64,000 nucleotides of DNA from Neobacillus cucumis. GTDB taxonomy: Bacteria; Bacillota; Bacilli; Bacillales_B; DSM-18226. A program made the translations under genes and the position numbers. Numbering within the stretch: the first letter of the stretch is position 1; each line of letters begins with the position of its first letter. The notes under the pieces were generated by a model that did no database searches, was not told the origin of the DNA, and worked only from the letters and a program-made list of their open reading frames with translations. Positions 26,184 to 35,652 of this stretch are shown piece by piece. The stretch lies in assembly GCF_023715505.1 (NCBI RefSeq), contig NZ_JAMBOH010000020.1, positions 1 through 64,000 of the forward strand, read 5' to 3'.

Positions 26184-26582
26184 TTAGAACAAAAAAGCAT
26201 CTACAGCATATTGACCTGGTCCAATTAAAGCTACACCAATAGCAATTGCAAGCAGGGTAAGGTTATATTCATATCCATTTACCGTTGCCCATAATCCGTT
26301 TGGACCGTGAACTTTCAGAATAGCCATTACCATGGTTCCCGCAATCATAATTCCAGCAAGTGGAGTTAAAAGACCTAGAGCAAACAAAACGCCTCCAACG
26401 AGTTCTGCCAATCCTGCCAATAGAGCCATGGTTATACCAGGTTTCATGCCAATGGAATCAAACCAGCCTCCCGTACCCTTTAAACCATAACCGCCGAACC
26501 ATCCAAACAATTTTTGAGCTCCATGACCAATAAATAAAATACCCACTACTAAACGAATTATTAATAAACCAAGGTTTATCAT
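26184..26582 (-). CDS. DoxX family membrane protein
   Basis: 132 residues with four membrane helices: LIIRLVVGILFIGHGAQKLF, WFDSIGMKPGITMALLAGLA and GGVLFALGLLTPL, then the HGPNGLWATVNGYEYNLTLL loop and a last helix. DoxX/YphA type; paralogous to the gene at 22649. AGGAGG lies before the ATG, and an MhqR-like palindrome at 26608-26623 sits 25-40 bp upstream, between it and the marR gene. Likely part of the electrophile-responsive operon. Confidence 0.88.
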   Translation of the reverse strand: MINLGLLIIRLVVGILFIGHGAQKLFGWFGGYGLKGTGGWFDSIGMKPGITMALLAGLAELVGGVLFALGLLTPLAGIMIAGTMVMAILKVHGPNGLWATVNGYEYNLTLLAIAIGVALIGPGQYAVDAFLF

Positions 26583-26607
26583 CTCAAATCCTCCTAATAT
26601 ATTATTT

Positions 26608-26623
26608 ATCTCGACTTCGAGAT
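26608..26623. promoter_or_regulatory. MhqR-type operator before doxX
   Basis: ATCTCGACTTCGAGAT, one base from the consensus palindrome ATCTCGAATTCGAGAT, between marR and the DoxX gene. Confidence 0.78.
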
Positions 26624-26636
26624 ATAAGACAAAAAA

Positions 26637-27065
26637 TCAACTTTGTTCTTTCCTATTTATCTTTTTCAAGAGTTTAACAAATATTTCTTTCTCCTGTTTA
26701 TTTAAAGAGCAAAACATGGAATCTACAAATTCTTGATGTTTTGGCATGATTCTGCCCATCAATTCTTTTCCTGCGTCTGTTAACTTAACATGGATGACTC
26801 TTCGATCTTCCACACATGCCTGACGACTTAATAATTCTCTCTGTTCTAATTTATCTATAACGTAAGTCATTGTGCCACTTGAAATTAAAATGCTTTTACC
26901 GATTTGATGAATGGTTTGTTTTCCCTTATTGTAAAGCACTTCTAGAACGGAAAATTCAGTAATACTAAGGTTATACTGACTCATTGCCACTCTCATACAA
27001 TCCTGTACTGCTTTAGATGTTTCCATTAAAACAAGATAGGGTAAATTAGTGCATGTTGTATCCAT
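26637..27065 (-). CDS. mhqR: MarR-family repressor, MhqR-like
   Basis: 142-residue MarR protein. The winged helix reads TEFSVLEVLYNKGKQTIHQI, GKSILISSGTMTYVIDKLEQ and RQACVEDRRVIHVKLTDAGK. MhqR of B. subtilis represses dioxygenase, nitroreductase and DoxX genes and is relieved by quinones. The gene content and the palindromes at 26166, 26608 and 27100 around it support that identity. Cysteines occur at residues 4, 22 and about 89 and 110; whether any acts as a sensor cannot be told. AGGAGG precedes the ATG. Confidence 0.82.
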   Translation of the reverse strand: MDTTCTNLPYLVLMETSKAVQDCMRVAMSQYNLSITEFSVLEVLYNKGKQTIHQIGKSILISSGTMTYVIDKLEQRELLSRQACVEDRRVIHVKLTDAGKELMGRIMPKHQEFVDSMFCSLNKQEKEIFVKLLKKINRKEQS

Positions 27066-27099
27066 TTATTCACCTCCTACAAAAATCTCAAATTTAAAT

Positions 27100-27115
27100 A
27101 TCTTGAATATTAGAT
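27100..27115. promoter_or_regulatory. Weaker MhqR-type palindrome before mhqR
   Basis: ATCTTGAATATTAGAT, 35 bp upstream of the marR start; the outer ATCT/AGAT arms and the 16-bp length match the two boxes at 26166 and 26608. Possible autoregulation. Confidence 0.5.
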
Positions 27116-27380
27116 AATAATAAAACTTTAAGACCTCCTTGTCAATAATATTTTTCAAAACTTACATCTTTTTTTTTCTTGATAAGCTTCTATTTAATTA
27201 AGAACCAGGTGCATATTGGCATGAGCTGTGCTTGAGCGTGCTGCGGGCTAATTAGTTGAATTTCAGGGAACATAAATAAGTGCCTTTAATGTCGACCAAT
27301 CACTTTCCAACGATACATCGCTAGCTTTCAGAACAGATGAACTTTTGTTTATATAAGAGTTCAATGATATTGAAACGTGC

Positions 27381-27420
27381 AAAACGCGATGCGGAGTCTT
27401 CCTCCATGCATCGCGTTTTT
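27381..27420. terminator. Strong bidirectional terminator behind the DUF3231 gene
   Basis: AAAACGCGATGC and GCATCGCGTTTT form a perfect 12-bp stem with an inner GGAG/CTCC pair; five T follow on the plus strand. The rest of 27116-27571 shows no gene I can support. Confidence 0.75.
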
Positions 27421-27571
27421 AATAAACATATATATTCCCCAGATTATTCGAGCCGGTTGTCAAATAAGAATTTAACTAATGTATTGCTGAACTCTCAGAT
27501 GACCGCTTTTTCATCCATTTTTTTAATATGAATAATATGTAACTAAACCATAAGGAGAATCCAATTGTACC

Positions 27572-28621
27572 CTAAACTCTGTCAAACGCTTGTGGCGGTG
27601 ATTCCATCCACCCTTTTTCAATTAAGAGATTCGTACCGTCGTCAACAAAAAAGCCAATGTTCATAAGAGTCCTTGCATATAACAGGTCTATATCTCTTCT
27701 TGCCGTGACCGCTAGTGAATTTCCAAATGCCCTAATCTTCATTGCGAACATGTCCACTTTATGAAACAGCATGATTTTATCGGAAAAAGGAGGATAGGTA
27801 GACGGTGTAACCAAATGGTCTAGGTACGACGGTGATAGCATATGTTCCAGGTGAAGTTTCTCCTGATACTGTTTCACAGCTTTATCAGTCATATCTAGTC
27901 CTCTCTTAAACAAAGCCTTTATCTTCTCATCTTGAACGATCTGATAAAATCCTAATAATAATGCCTTACTTGTTGTGTTATTCTCAATGTTATCATAAAG
28001 ATGAATAATTTCTAATGCCTGTAATTGCCGGACATCTCCCGTAAATCCATTTAAGAAACTTTGTTTATGAATTTTAATAATTCCTTCTGGTGTTGGAATG
28101 ATAGGAGGTTTGGCAATTAATTTTTTTTCGATTAAAACACTATTAATTTGCCCTAAAAGGACGGTAGTACATTGGTTACAATAAATAAAAAACTCTCTTA
28201 TATCTTCTCTCATCATTAAGGGAACCGCTACTGCGTAAAGGCTCATACCTGCTTTTGCAGCATATTTTAAATAATGAGCGTAAAATTCATCTGCGTATAA
28301 ACGGGGAGAACCAAGATTTACATCATCTTTCGTAAATCCAACTGGTATAGGGAAATGTTCTTTATTAAAGAATTCTTCTATCCTCTTTATGAAATCCTTT
28401 GATAAGGCTAAACCATTTTCCAACAGCGTCTTAATTTCTTCATCCTCGCAGTGTTGAAGAAAATAGCTTAATATTTGGATTGACATACTGTTTCCCATAT
28501 AGGTAGCCCAAAGTTTACCCATTTCAAAAGACGTTAAAGGTTGGGTCTCATCTAAATCTTTTGAAATTATATTTAGAGGTTTCATAACATTCATTGGATT
28601 TAAATCTTTCTCTGTGGTCAT
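27572..28621 (-). CDS. DUF3231 family protein
   Basis: 349 residues made of two related halves of a ferritin-like, four-helix type: first half from LTSFEMGKLWATYMGNSMSI to YCNQCTTVLLGQINSVLIEK, second half from GFTGDVRQLQALEIIHLYDN to the C-terminus. DUF3231 proteins are frequent in Bacillus and some are induced during sporulation or stress; the role is unknown. No convincing iron-ligand set could be assigned by eye. GGGAG lies before the ATG. It is transcribed alone. Confidence 0.88.
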   Translation of the reverse strand: MTTEKDLNPMNVMKPLNIISKDLDETQPLTSFEMGKLWATYMGNSMSIQILSYFLQHCEDEEIKTLLENGLALSKDFIKRIEEFFNKEHFPIPVGFTKDDVNLGSPRLYADEFYAHYLKYAAKAGMSLYAVAVPLMMREDIREFFIYCNQCTTVLLGQINSVLIEKKLIAKPPIIPTPEGIIKIHKQSFLNGFTGDVRQLQALEIIHLYDNIENNTTSKALLLGFYQIVQDEKIKALFKRGLDMTDKAVKQYQEKLHLEHMLSPSYLDHLVTPSTYPPFSDKIMLFHKVDMFAMKIRAFGNSLAVTARRDIDLLYARTLMNIGFFVDDGTNLLIEKGWMESPPQAFDRV

Positions 28622-29045
28622 CTTTAATCTCCCTTTGTAAAATAAAGGATAAAATCATTCAGATTCATCCTTAAAATTGATTAAGTTAATTCCTCTTTTT
28701 AAAATGAAGGAATACTTTTGGTACTCAGGTGTAGTTCAGTTCCTTTTAAACCCGTTTATTTTATAAAAATTAAGGTAGTTAATAGTTAATTTCTCCAAAG
28801 GCATTAAATATATGACAATATAAAGAAAAATTTAACAAAACAATCTGCACGTTTACCATGAAAATTTCGTTTTAACTTAAAAAAATCAGGTATGATACTA
28901 TCTTCACAAAAGAAATAAAGGCAAAAGTAAAAGGCATGATTCTACTACCAGGCTCATTCCCCAACAAACTGCTTGATGGAACAACAGTTTAACATTATGG
29001 GGTCACTTCAATAATTGTTTGCCTTTCCTTTGTTCTTCCAAATCT
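28622..29045. other. Intergenic region with a long-range inverted repeat
   Basis: No gene supported. AAAGGCAAA (28917-28925) can pair with TTTGCCTTT (29019-29027), enclosing an inner AACTG/CAGTT stem and a CCCC/GGGG pair (about 28958-28990). It could be a structured RNA or chance; there is no obvious target gene. Confidence 0.3.
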
Positions 29046-29225
29046 TTAAATTACTGGACTCTTAGACCCAAATTTTTCAAAAGCATCAATTATGGTAAGC
29101 CCGATAAATGATAGTGCCATAGCTCCACAGAAAAAAAGCGGAACAAGAACTTTTTAAAGTGCCATTTGTCTCACTAACCGGCCAAATATTAAAATACCTG
29201 TAAATGCACCTGATTGCATAATCAT
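29046..29225 (-). pseudogene. MFS transporter remnant
   Basis: The minus strand reads MIMQSGAFTGILIFGRLVRQ, a stop, then LVPLFFCGAMALSFIGLTII and DAFEKFGSKSPVI. This is a two-helix fragment of a major facilitator protein with an internal stop and no start context. The fragment at 29653-30120 may come from the same or a related transporter. Confidence 0.55.
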
Positions 29226-29484
29226 CGCCTATAATATTAAATACTAAGCGAAATCTTTGAAAGCGGATACTATTTGATAATTAATTTAAGGTCTTAGTCA
29301 ATATAAAAAAATACAACCAGGATGTACTAAAAGTCGTCGTAAATTTCAGTAAAATTGTGGATATTCTCACCCTTATTTGCAAAATTGAAAAAAGCCCTCC
29401 GTCATAAATAGGAAGAAGCTTACAGTTATTTACCTCAACAACTTTTTGTAACATTTTTACTTTTTTATTTATATATTTAAAAAT

Positions 29485-29646
29485 TCAACTTTTCTTCTTC
29501 AAACAAGTTTGGTAATATTGGTTCTTGTTCTCATCAATTTGATATCCACTCCAAAATCGTGATCTTAATTCAACTCCACCTTCAGCTTCTCGCACAAAAT
29601 GTGTCATAACAACATCTAATTTATTTTCAAAGGTACAATTTGCACA
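29485..29646 (-). pseudogene. C-terminal fragment of a DAPG/phloretin hydrolase-like protein
   Basis: The minus strand reads VVMTHFVREAEGGVELRSRF followed by WSGYQIDENK and a stop at 29485. The HFVRE-GGVELRSRFW motif is characteristic of the PhlG (diacetylphloroglucinol hydrolase) family C-terminus. No start codon and no N-terminal part remain. Confidence 0.55.
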
Positions 29647-29652
29647 GACAAT

Positions 29653-30120
29653 TTACTTAGCAATTTCTTCTATAATAATGTTTTGGTCCATATCTTCTAA
29701 ACTAGCTGTCCCTTTACATTCAGTTGTTATTCTGCTAATAAGGATTAATCCTAAAATATCGATTCCAATAAAGATCATGTAAGCCAAATTAAAATCACCA
29801 GTGTACTTCATAGATAGCAGCGAAGTCATAACGTCCGTAAACAGTACCCGTCATAGAGGTAATAAAGTTTTTAATACCGGCTAGACCAGAACCGACAGCA
29901 ATAGCCGTGATAAAGGTCAGGATCACATTTCCCTCAAGGAGCAGCAAAATGATGGTTACTATGTAGGACAAAACATAGATCATACTCGCCTTTTTTGTCC
30001 CCACTTTTTGATCAAGCCAGCCCCATAAATAACTGCCAATTAAACAGAAAATCGCTGCAGTGCTAAGCATGGAAAGTGCGAAACTTTCGCTGTATCCAAC
30101 AAAAACTAACCGTACAACGT
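29653..30120 (-). pseudogene. MFS transporter, C-terminal half, frameshifted
   Basis: From about 30120 the minus strand reads VVRLVFVGYSESFALSMLST, GSYLWGWLDQKVGTKKASMI and AGIKNFITSMTGTVYGRYDF, the last half of an MFS carrier. The frame shifts near 29800, after which TGDFNLAYMIFIGIDILGLI gives the last helix to the stop at 29653. The 5' half is missing; the fragment abuts an amidohydrolase fragment at 30120-30125. Confidence 0.75.
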
Positions 30121-30434
30121 CCTTTTTTGGTAATCTCCGCCAGTGCATAATTAGTCTTCCTACAAATCTTAATACTACTCTCTTCATCCAATTGCTCCGG
30201 ACCCGGAGAACTGCTTAAAATAACCAGATCTACCCCTTGCTCTTTCATCAGCTGATTTCGCTTTTCGGCAACCTCCAACAGCTGCGGCAGTATAGCATCT
30301 TGAGGCATTGTAATGGCATCTGTCCAAGTAATCACATTATTTTTTTTTCTGTAAAATGGCGGCTGTTGTCTTTTAGAAAATTCCTCTAGTAAACTTTGAT
30401 CGTAAAAATGATTTTCAAAATCAATTTTTATCAT
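30121..30434 (-). pseudogene. Amidohydrolase (ACMSD/resorcylate decarboxylase type), N-terminal fragment
   Basis: Start at 30434 behind AAAGGGGAA. About 105 codons are of the amidohydrolase_2 family (KIDFENHFYDQSLLEEFSKR, TWTDAITMPQDAILPQLLEV, VDLVILSSSPGPEQLDEESS, KICRKTNYALAEITK), enzymes that decarboxylate hydroxybenzoates or related aromatic acids. The metal-binding H-x-H start is altered to FENHFYD, which occurs in the group. A deletion at about 30120-30125 joins it to an MFS fragment and the frame ends at 30063. Confidence 0.75.
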
Positions 30435-30840
30435 GTGATATTTCCCCTTTGTAATTTTTTTAATATTAACCAACTAAGAGATCGCTTACAAAATTGTTTA
30501 TCCTAACCTCCTTCCAACTTTAATACAAAAGTGATGTATTTTTAATTTAAATATTGCAAATATTATGCCAACAGAGCGCCTCTAAGAATTGATTGGTTTT
30601 ATGCTATCTCTACGGTATTTATAGAATAATGGAACCATACAAACTGATAACGAAATGTATCAACTGTCGAATTGATTTAGGGAAAGCCTTGATATACAAG
30701 GAGTTAGGTTGATAAATTTTTGTATCAATCATAAAATCAAATGTATCATTATAAAGAGGAACTTTAATATAGTCGAAAAGGTTTTTTTATTACATATGAT
30801 AGCTCCAATCCTGACTCCACGCTTAGCACCGTTATGCATA
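30435..30840. other. Intergenic region, nothing recognised
   Basis: AT-rich sequence between the amidohydrolase remnant and the ROK gene terminator. I see no ORF, RNA gene or strong repeat. Confidence 0.5.
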
Positions 30841-30868
30841 AAAAAAAGCCCCTATTAATTATCATAGG
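30841..30868 (-). terminator. Terminator behind the ROK gene
   Basis: On the minus strand ACCTAT pairs with ATAGGG and eight T follow. The stem is short (5-6 bp) and overlaps the end of the gene. Confidence 0.5.
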
Positions 30869-31776
30869 TGACTAAGAGAAAATGTGTGTTCTTTGCTGAC
30901 AAAGAAATGATAGAGTGCCCCATAAAGGTTGGCATCATTATGAAACTTACAAGCAACAACTTTAGGGTTTGCTGTATGCAAAGGATTGGCATTTTTGATT
31001 TCATTAATAGCCCATTGAATTCTTTCGAGCAAAATTGGCTGAACACTAATTCCGCCGCCAATCGCAAAAACTTCCGGATCTAAAATATAATGTAGGTTTA
31101 ATATTTGCGCTGCTAAGTTAATGCAATATTCATTGAAGATGGCATTGGCTTCTACATCGTTGTTGTTAATGTATTTAAAAACCTGTTCTCCATCTGTTGA
31201 ATCGTCAAGTTTCTTTATTTCGGCAATCCTGCGTACCATGTCAACAGCAGAACAAATCAATCCAAAATATTCTGCTGCTCCTGTTTGTGGGTTGATTTGA
31301 TTCAATATATAGCTTACTTCACCAGCAGAAAGATGGACCCCACGATGAAGTTTTCCATCAATAATGATTCCTGCTCCAACTGCACTTCCTAGTACGAGCA
31401 CCACCGAATTCTTAGTACCCTTCACACTACCAAGCCATAATTCAGCTAAGGCAGCACAATTTGCATCGTTTTCGATAAACACTTCTTTACCATATTTCTT
31501 TTCAATTTTATTTTTCAGATTTACTTCGTGTAAAAATGGAAATGAACCACCAAAATAAATCATACCTGTGTCTACATCAATTGTTCCTGGGCAACTGATT
31601 GCAATCCCTTTTATATCTGATAAAACATGCTCCTCAACAATAGAAAAAATCACATTCTCAAAATCAGTTAAATTTGTTCTTGGAGTCAGCCGTTTTCCTT
31701 TTATCACAATATTTGCTGCTGCATCCATCAATGCATATTTGGCAAAAGTTCCTCCTATATCAATTACTAAATACAT
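30862..31776 (-). CDS. ROK family sugar kinase
   Basis: 304 residues from the ATG at 31776, which has GAGAGGAG eight bases upstream; the longer frame is not needed. ROK landmarks: YLVIDIGGTFAKYALMD for phosphate binding at the N-terminus, GIAISCPGTIDVDTG, the catalytic-aspartate segment FIENDANCAALAELWLGS, and GSAVGAGIIIDGKLHRG. The zinc-binding cysteine cluster of glucokinase-type ROKs is not obvious. It is the last gene of the glucuronide unit and presumably phosphorylates a sugar released there; the substrate is not known. Confidence 0.87.
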   Translation of the reverse strand: MYLVIDIGGTFAKYALMDAAANIVIKGKRLTPRTNLTDFENVIFSIVEEHVLSDIKGIAISCPGTIDVDTGMIYFGGSFPFLHEVNLKNKIEKKYGKEVFIENDANCAALAELWLGSVKGTKNSVVLVLGSAVGAGIIIDGKLHRGVHLSAGEVSYILNQINPQTGAAEYFGLICSAVDMVRRIAEIKKLDDSTDGEQVFKYINNNDVEANAIFNEYCINLAAQILNLHYILDPEVFAIGGGISVQPILLERIQWAINEIKNANPLHTANPKVVACKFHNDANLYGALYHFFVSKEHTFSLSHL

Positions 31777-31882
31777 TATTAATCTCCTCTCTACTGAATT
31801 CTTCCGGGGGCACTCTTGTTGTTCTGACACAAAAAGGCCTTCCATATTTCACCACGACTTTGACCTAGCCATTAGAAATGAA

Positions 31883-31922
31883 AAAAGCAAAACCCGCAAT
31901 GACTCCTGTGAGTTTTGCTTTT
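31883..31922. terminator. Bidirectional hairpin between the ROK gene and uidA
   Basis: AAAAGCAAAAC pairs perfectly with GTTTTGCTTTT (11 bp). It lies behind uidA and 100 bp before the ROK gene, so it may end part of the uidA transcripts. Confidence 0.7.
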
Positions 31923-31983
31923 ATTAATAGTCAATAGAATTCCTTTACATTCTAGAAAATTAAAAAAGTTACTATATTAAGAC

Positions 31984-33771
31984 TTAGCCCTTATAGTTAA
32001 AATCAGGAATGATTGTCCAGCGTCTTCGCAGCTCATGTGCGACATACTTAGGCTTTCGGTCACGGGTAAAGATTCCTTTTTTATTTCCCTGAACACGGAT
32101 AATTCCTTGACTTGTTGCGAAATCAGCAAAGTTCCACACCTGCTCCCCAACAAACTGGTTATATTCATCAAACACTTCGTGATTTGCCCTATAGAACTCT
32201 ACTTGATATTCTTCTGTAAACATAACAGGCTCTACATCGTGCAATCCCGCAACCGTATCAGCACCATATTCGGTCATCATGAACGGTTTGTTAGGGCATC
32301 GTTTAAGCCAGCCATTAAATTCTGTACGAAGCTTTTCTTTAGCTGACACGAAATCACCGCCATCAACATACCAACCGTAGTATCTATTAAAAGTAAGGAT
32401 ATCCAGTAGTTCCGCAACTTGGTCTTTTTCTGGTGAAGATTCAATTTGAGTTACGAGAGTAATAGGTCGTTTTTGCGGGTCAAGTTCTTTTGCCTGTTCA
32501 ACTAGCGGCTTAAAGTATTCATATGCCCCCTCTTCTTCTGATGCAGGTTCATTTGCTATATTCCACATAACGACCGACGGATGGTTTTTATCACGTTCAA
32601 TTAATTCCTTGATAACCTGTTGATGATGCTCGAAGGTTTTGAGCTCCTTCCAAGTATTTCGAAGGTTACCTCCGTTGTACATGACCATCATGTTCAAGTG
32701 CAAACCGACTGCTGGCACTTCATCAATGACGACAAACCCTTCACGATCAGCAAGACGCATGATTTCTTCCGAATACGGATAATGGGCCGTCCTGAACGAG
32801 TTTGCCCCAGTCCATTTCATTAGGTTGAAATCCATAACATTGGCTGCTTCATCAAATCCTCTTCCATGAATAGGCGTATCTTCGTGCTTGCCAAAGCCTT
32901 TGAAATAAAAAGGCTTATTATTGATAAGGAACTTCCCTTCTTTTATCTCTACTGTCCTGACACCAAATGGCTGTTCATAAACATCAATGATTTCTCCATG
33001 CTTTTCCAGCTCTACCCGAAGTGTATACAAATAGGCATTTAATGGCTCCCACAGCTTTACGTTTGGGATTGTAATTGTCCCGGAAACTCCTTCAGCCTCT
33101 CCAACGACAACACCTAAATCGTCTACAGCCTTTACTTTTACTTGTGCCGAACCAGCTACATCAATAGAATAATGAACCTTTCCATCTAATTCAGTTACAA
33201 CCGTTACATCCTTAACATAAGTAGCCGGTGTTGTATAAATTTTCACTGGGCGGTGCAAACCAGCGTAGTTGAAAAAGTCGAAATTAGGCTGGTTGCGAAT
33301 AACCTTTCCACCGCCGGGAATATCCTTTTCCGTTACAAAGCCAACCGGTAAGGTCGTTTCATCCACAATATTATTGACTGCAACAGTTAATCGATTTTTC
33401 CCTTTTTGTAAAAAATTATTTATTTCCGCCTCAAATGGTAAGAAACCACCTTTATGCTCAACAACGAGTTCTCCATTTACATATACCTTTGCTAAATGTG
33501 TGGCAGAACCAAATCGCAAAACCACTCGTTCAGCGGCAAGAATATTCGGAAGTGTAAGTTCTCGATCATACCAAACCCAACCAACATGGTCACGTATATT
33601 TGAATTCACCCCAATATCATTGAAAGATGAGGGAACAGCCATGCTTCTAGTATCGGATAATTTGGCATTTTGCCAATTTTCTTGAAATCCAATTCCTGGA
33701 TCGAGCTTAAAATTCCAAATCCCATTTAAATCAATTATGCTACGTGTTTCAGTAATGATAGGATATAACAT
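31984..33771 (-). CDS. uidA: Beta-glucuronidase, glycoside hydrolase family 2
   Basis: 595-residue enzyme, close to E. coli UidA in length, hydrolysing beta-D-glucuronides to glucuronate and aglycone. Domains: jelly-roll sugar-binding domain (1-180), Ig-like domain (185-275) and TIM barrel (276-595). The acid/base is E408 in [10 protein letters not shown] and the nucleophile E501 in MMTEYGADT. The glucuronate-specific N-K motif is present in [16 protein letters not shown] near 565. No signal peptide, so it acts in the cytoplasm on imported glucuronides. It lies between the GPH symporter and the ROK kinase. Confidence 0.95.
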   Translation of the reverse strand: MLYPIITETRSIIDLNGIWNFKLDPGIGFQENWQNAKLSDTRSMAVPSSFNDIGVNSNIRDHVGWVWYDRELTLPNILAAERVVLRFGSATHLAKVYVNGELVVEHKGGFLPFEAEINNFLQKGKNRLTVAVNNIVDETTLPVGFVTEKDIPGGGKVIRNQPNFDFFNYAGLHRPVKIYTTPATYVKDVTVVTELDGKVHYSIDVAGSAQVKVKAVDDLGVVVGEAEGVSGTITIPNVKLWEPLNAYLYTLRVELEKHGEIIDVYEQPFGVRTVEIKEGKFLINNKPFYFKGFGKHEDTPIHGRGFDEAANVMDFNLMKWTGANSFRTAHYPYSEEIMRLADREGFVVIDEVPAVGLHLNMMVMYNGGNLRNTWKELKTFEHHQQVIKELIERDKNHPSVVMWNIANEPASEEEGAYEYFKPLVEQAKELDPQKRPITLVTQIESSPEKDQVAELLDILTFNRYYGWYVDGGDFVSAKEKLRTEFNGWLKRCPNKPFMMTEYGADTVAGLHDVEPVMFTEEYQVEFYRANHEVFDEYNQFVGEQVWNFADFATSQGIIRVQGNKKGIFTRDRKPKYVAHELRRRWTIIPDFNYKG

Positions 33772-33865
33772 CTCTAAATCTCCTCTTAATAGAATAATAG
33801 ATTCAGTGTACTTTGATCGAATGGCAAAGAAAGTAACTTTTCTAATAAATTTATTTTATTTTTAA

Positions 33866-33905
33866 AGGAGATAGTTAATAGTGTAAGATAACTATCTCCC
33901 TTTTT
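33866..33905. terminator. Hairpin between the GPH transporter gene and uidA
   Basis: GGAGATAGTTA pairs with TAACTATCTCC (11 bp) and CTTTTT follows on the plus strand. Located between two co-directional genes, so it may reduce readthrough from the transporter gene into uidA. Confidence 0.65.
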
Positions 33906-35277
33906 ATGCAGTTTTACCAGAATTCATTTCATTTCTTTTTACTTCTAAATCAATTACAAGTTGGGCTGTACGTTTTTTGTTTAATGGGTATAAGAAGGCA
34001 ATAAATGCAAAAACCAACAATAGACCTATAGCTGGTACTAAAGTGCCAAGTGTATGGATTCCATCGAGTGTACTTTGAGTTTGTGACTGAAGTGCTGGAT
34101 TATAGCCAACCGCTGCAACCGCTGCACCACCTATACCGCCGGCAACAGCCTGTCCTACTTTACGGGCAAAAGAGTATAGAGAATAAATGGTTCCGTCCTC
34201 ACGTAAACCAGTTAAATATTCATGGTAATCAACTAAGTCCGTAATGAACGCCCAACTAACTAAGTTAAATAGGGCATAACCAAACATGCCGATTGATAAA
34301 ATCGCAATATATTGTATCGCTGACAAATTTGGCAATAGGTATAAAATGAAGTAGACCATTGCTGAAAGCAAGAACCCTGCCGAAGCTACTTCTTTTTTCC
34401 CAAACTTTGATACCAAGGGTTTAACAAGCGGCATCCCAATAAATATCGTTGCTGATTGAACAAGGCTGAGCATACTTAATATTTTTGCATTTCCGAAATA
34501 ATCCTTAAACAAATAAGTATTCACAGTTCCAATTAACATTAAACTAATTAAGAATATAAGGGATCCAATAAGATAAACGATTAATGGCTTATTTTTTGAA
34601 ATACCTTTTAGGGTTTTTGCCAAATTAACATTTGGTTTTGTGGTTTCATTCATTACTACTCGTTCAACACTTAATTTATAACAAGCCATATAACTTGAGA
34701 TTGATAAAATTCCGAAAATAATGGCTCCCATTAAAAAGTGATTAGCATCAGCTTTATTATTTACGAACATGAGCAATGGTCCGACTACTCCGACAATTAA
34801 TTGCGCCAAAGTTGCTCCAAGAGATCTCCAAGTTGATAAAGTTGTACGTTCTACTGGGTCCGCTGTAATTACGGAAGCCATTGAGCCGTACGGAATATTG
34901 ACTGTACTATACAATGTTCCCCAAAGGATGTAGGTTACATAGGCATATGCTGTATAAAATCCATTTGACATCCCTGGAATATGAATAAACATTAATATAC
35001 CTGAAATCACAAGCGGGAATGACATTCTATAAATCCAGGGCTTGAATTTCCCGTTTTTCCCTGCTTTTTTTGTATCAATAAAGCGACCCCATGAAACGTC
35101 TGCAACTGCATCCCACAAACGAGCTAACAAGAATAATCCCCCCACGCCTGCAGGATTAAGATGAAAAACGTCAGTATAATAGACCATTAAAAATGATGCT
35201 ACGAGGCCAAAAAAGAAATCATTTCCAAAATCACCAAACAAGTACCCGATCTTATCTCTGAAACCAAATGGACGCAT
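33904..35277 (-). CDS. GPH-family glucuronide/sugar:cation symporter
   Basis: 457 residues with 12 membrane helices. MelB/UidB-type features: RDKIGYLFGDFGNDFFFGLV at the N-terminus, the cation-site region ARLWDAVADVSWGRFIDTKK, KFKPWIYRMSFPLV, and TLYSTVNIPYGSMASVITAD with following DPVERTTLSTWRSLG. Position next to uidA makes beta-glucuronide the likely substrate. ATG 35277 is chosen because TGAGGTGA lies seven bases before it. Expression is probably under catabolite control through the cre site at 35351-35365 and under the divergent AraC regulator. Confidence 0.9.
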   Translation of the reverse strand: MRPFGFRDKIGYLFGDFGNDFFFGLVASFLMVYYTDVFHLNPAGVGGLFLLARLWDAVADVSWGRFIDTKKAGKNGKFKPWIYRMSFPLVISGILMFIHIPGMSNGFYTAYAYVTYILWGTLYSTVNIPYGSMASVITADPVERTTLSTWRSLGATLAQLIVGVVGPLLMFVNNKADANHFLMGAIIFGILSISSYMACYKLSVERVVMNETTKPNVNLAKTLKGISKNKPLIVYLIGSLIFLISLMLIGTVNTYLFKDYFGNAKILSMLSLVQSATIFIGMPLVKPLVSKFGKKEVASAGFLLSAMVYFILYLLPNLSAIQYIAILSIGMFGYALFNLVSWAFITDLVDYHEYLTGLREDGTIYSLYSFARKVGQAVAGGIGGAAVAAVGYNPALQSQTQSTLDGIHTLGTLVPAIGLLLVFAFIAFLYPLNKKRTAQLVIDLEVKRNEMNSGKTA

Positions 35278-35350
35278 ACAAGTCACCTCAAAAAATTTTG
35301 ATTTTCGATAGATTGCGAATAATAAATAATTGATTGCTTACACTTACTTT

Positions 35351-35365
35351 TGAATTCGCTTACAT
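35351..35365 (-). promoter_or_regulatory. CcpA cre site before the glucuronide operon
   Basis: The minus strand reads ATGTAAGCGAATTCA, a full match to WTGNAANCGNWNNCW, 74 bp upstream of the transporter start. The rest of 35278-35652 is the divergent promoter region of the transporter and AraC genes. Confidence 0.6.
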
Positions 35366-35652
35366 TTTGTTTAGTTTTACTAAAGAAATTGGAATTATTA
35401 TTACATGCATTTATCCCGTTTGCCAATTATAAGTTGCATTAATTTAAATAGGTACGCTTAATTAGCATTGCTTGCGAGATAATCTCTTCACTCTGGTTTC
35501 TTAGCTCTACCCCCTCATTAAACTTTTGAAATCGATTTCTTAAAAAGATTATAGTTTTTATTTTTAATATATTATGGTATATTTTACAGATAAAAAGTAA
35601 AAATTACACATTAATTTACATTCTCTTTTTATTCAAGATTGGGGGAATAAGA

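Noticed and set aside
29795..30187. Intact 130-codon membrane protein gene
   Set aside because: Its first 22 codons are the wrong frame of the amidohydrolase fragment, and the rest is a truncated, frameshifted MFS protein.
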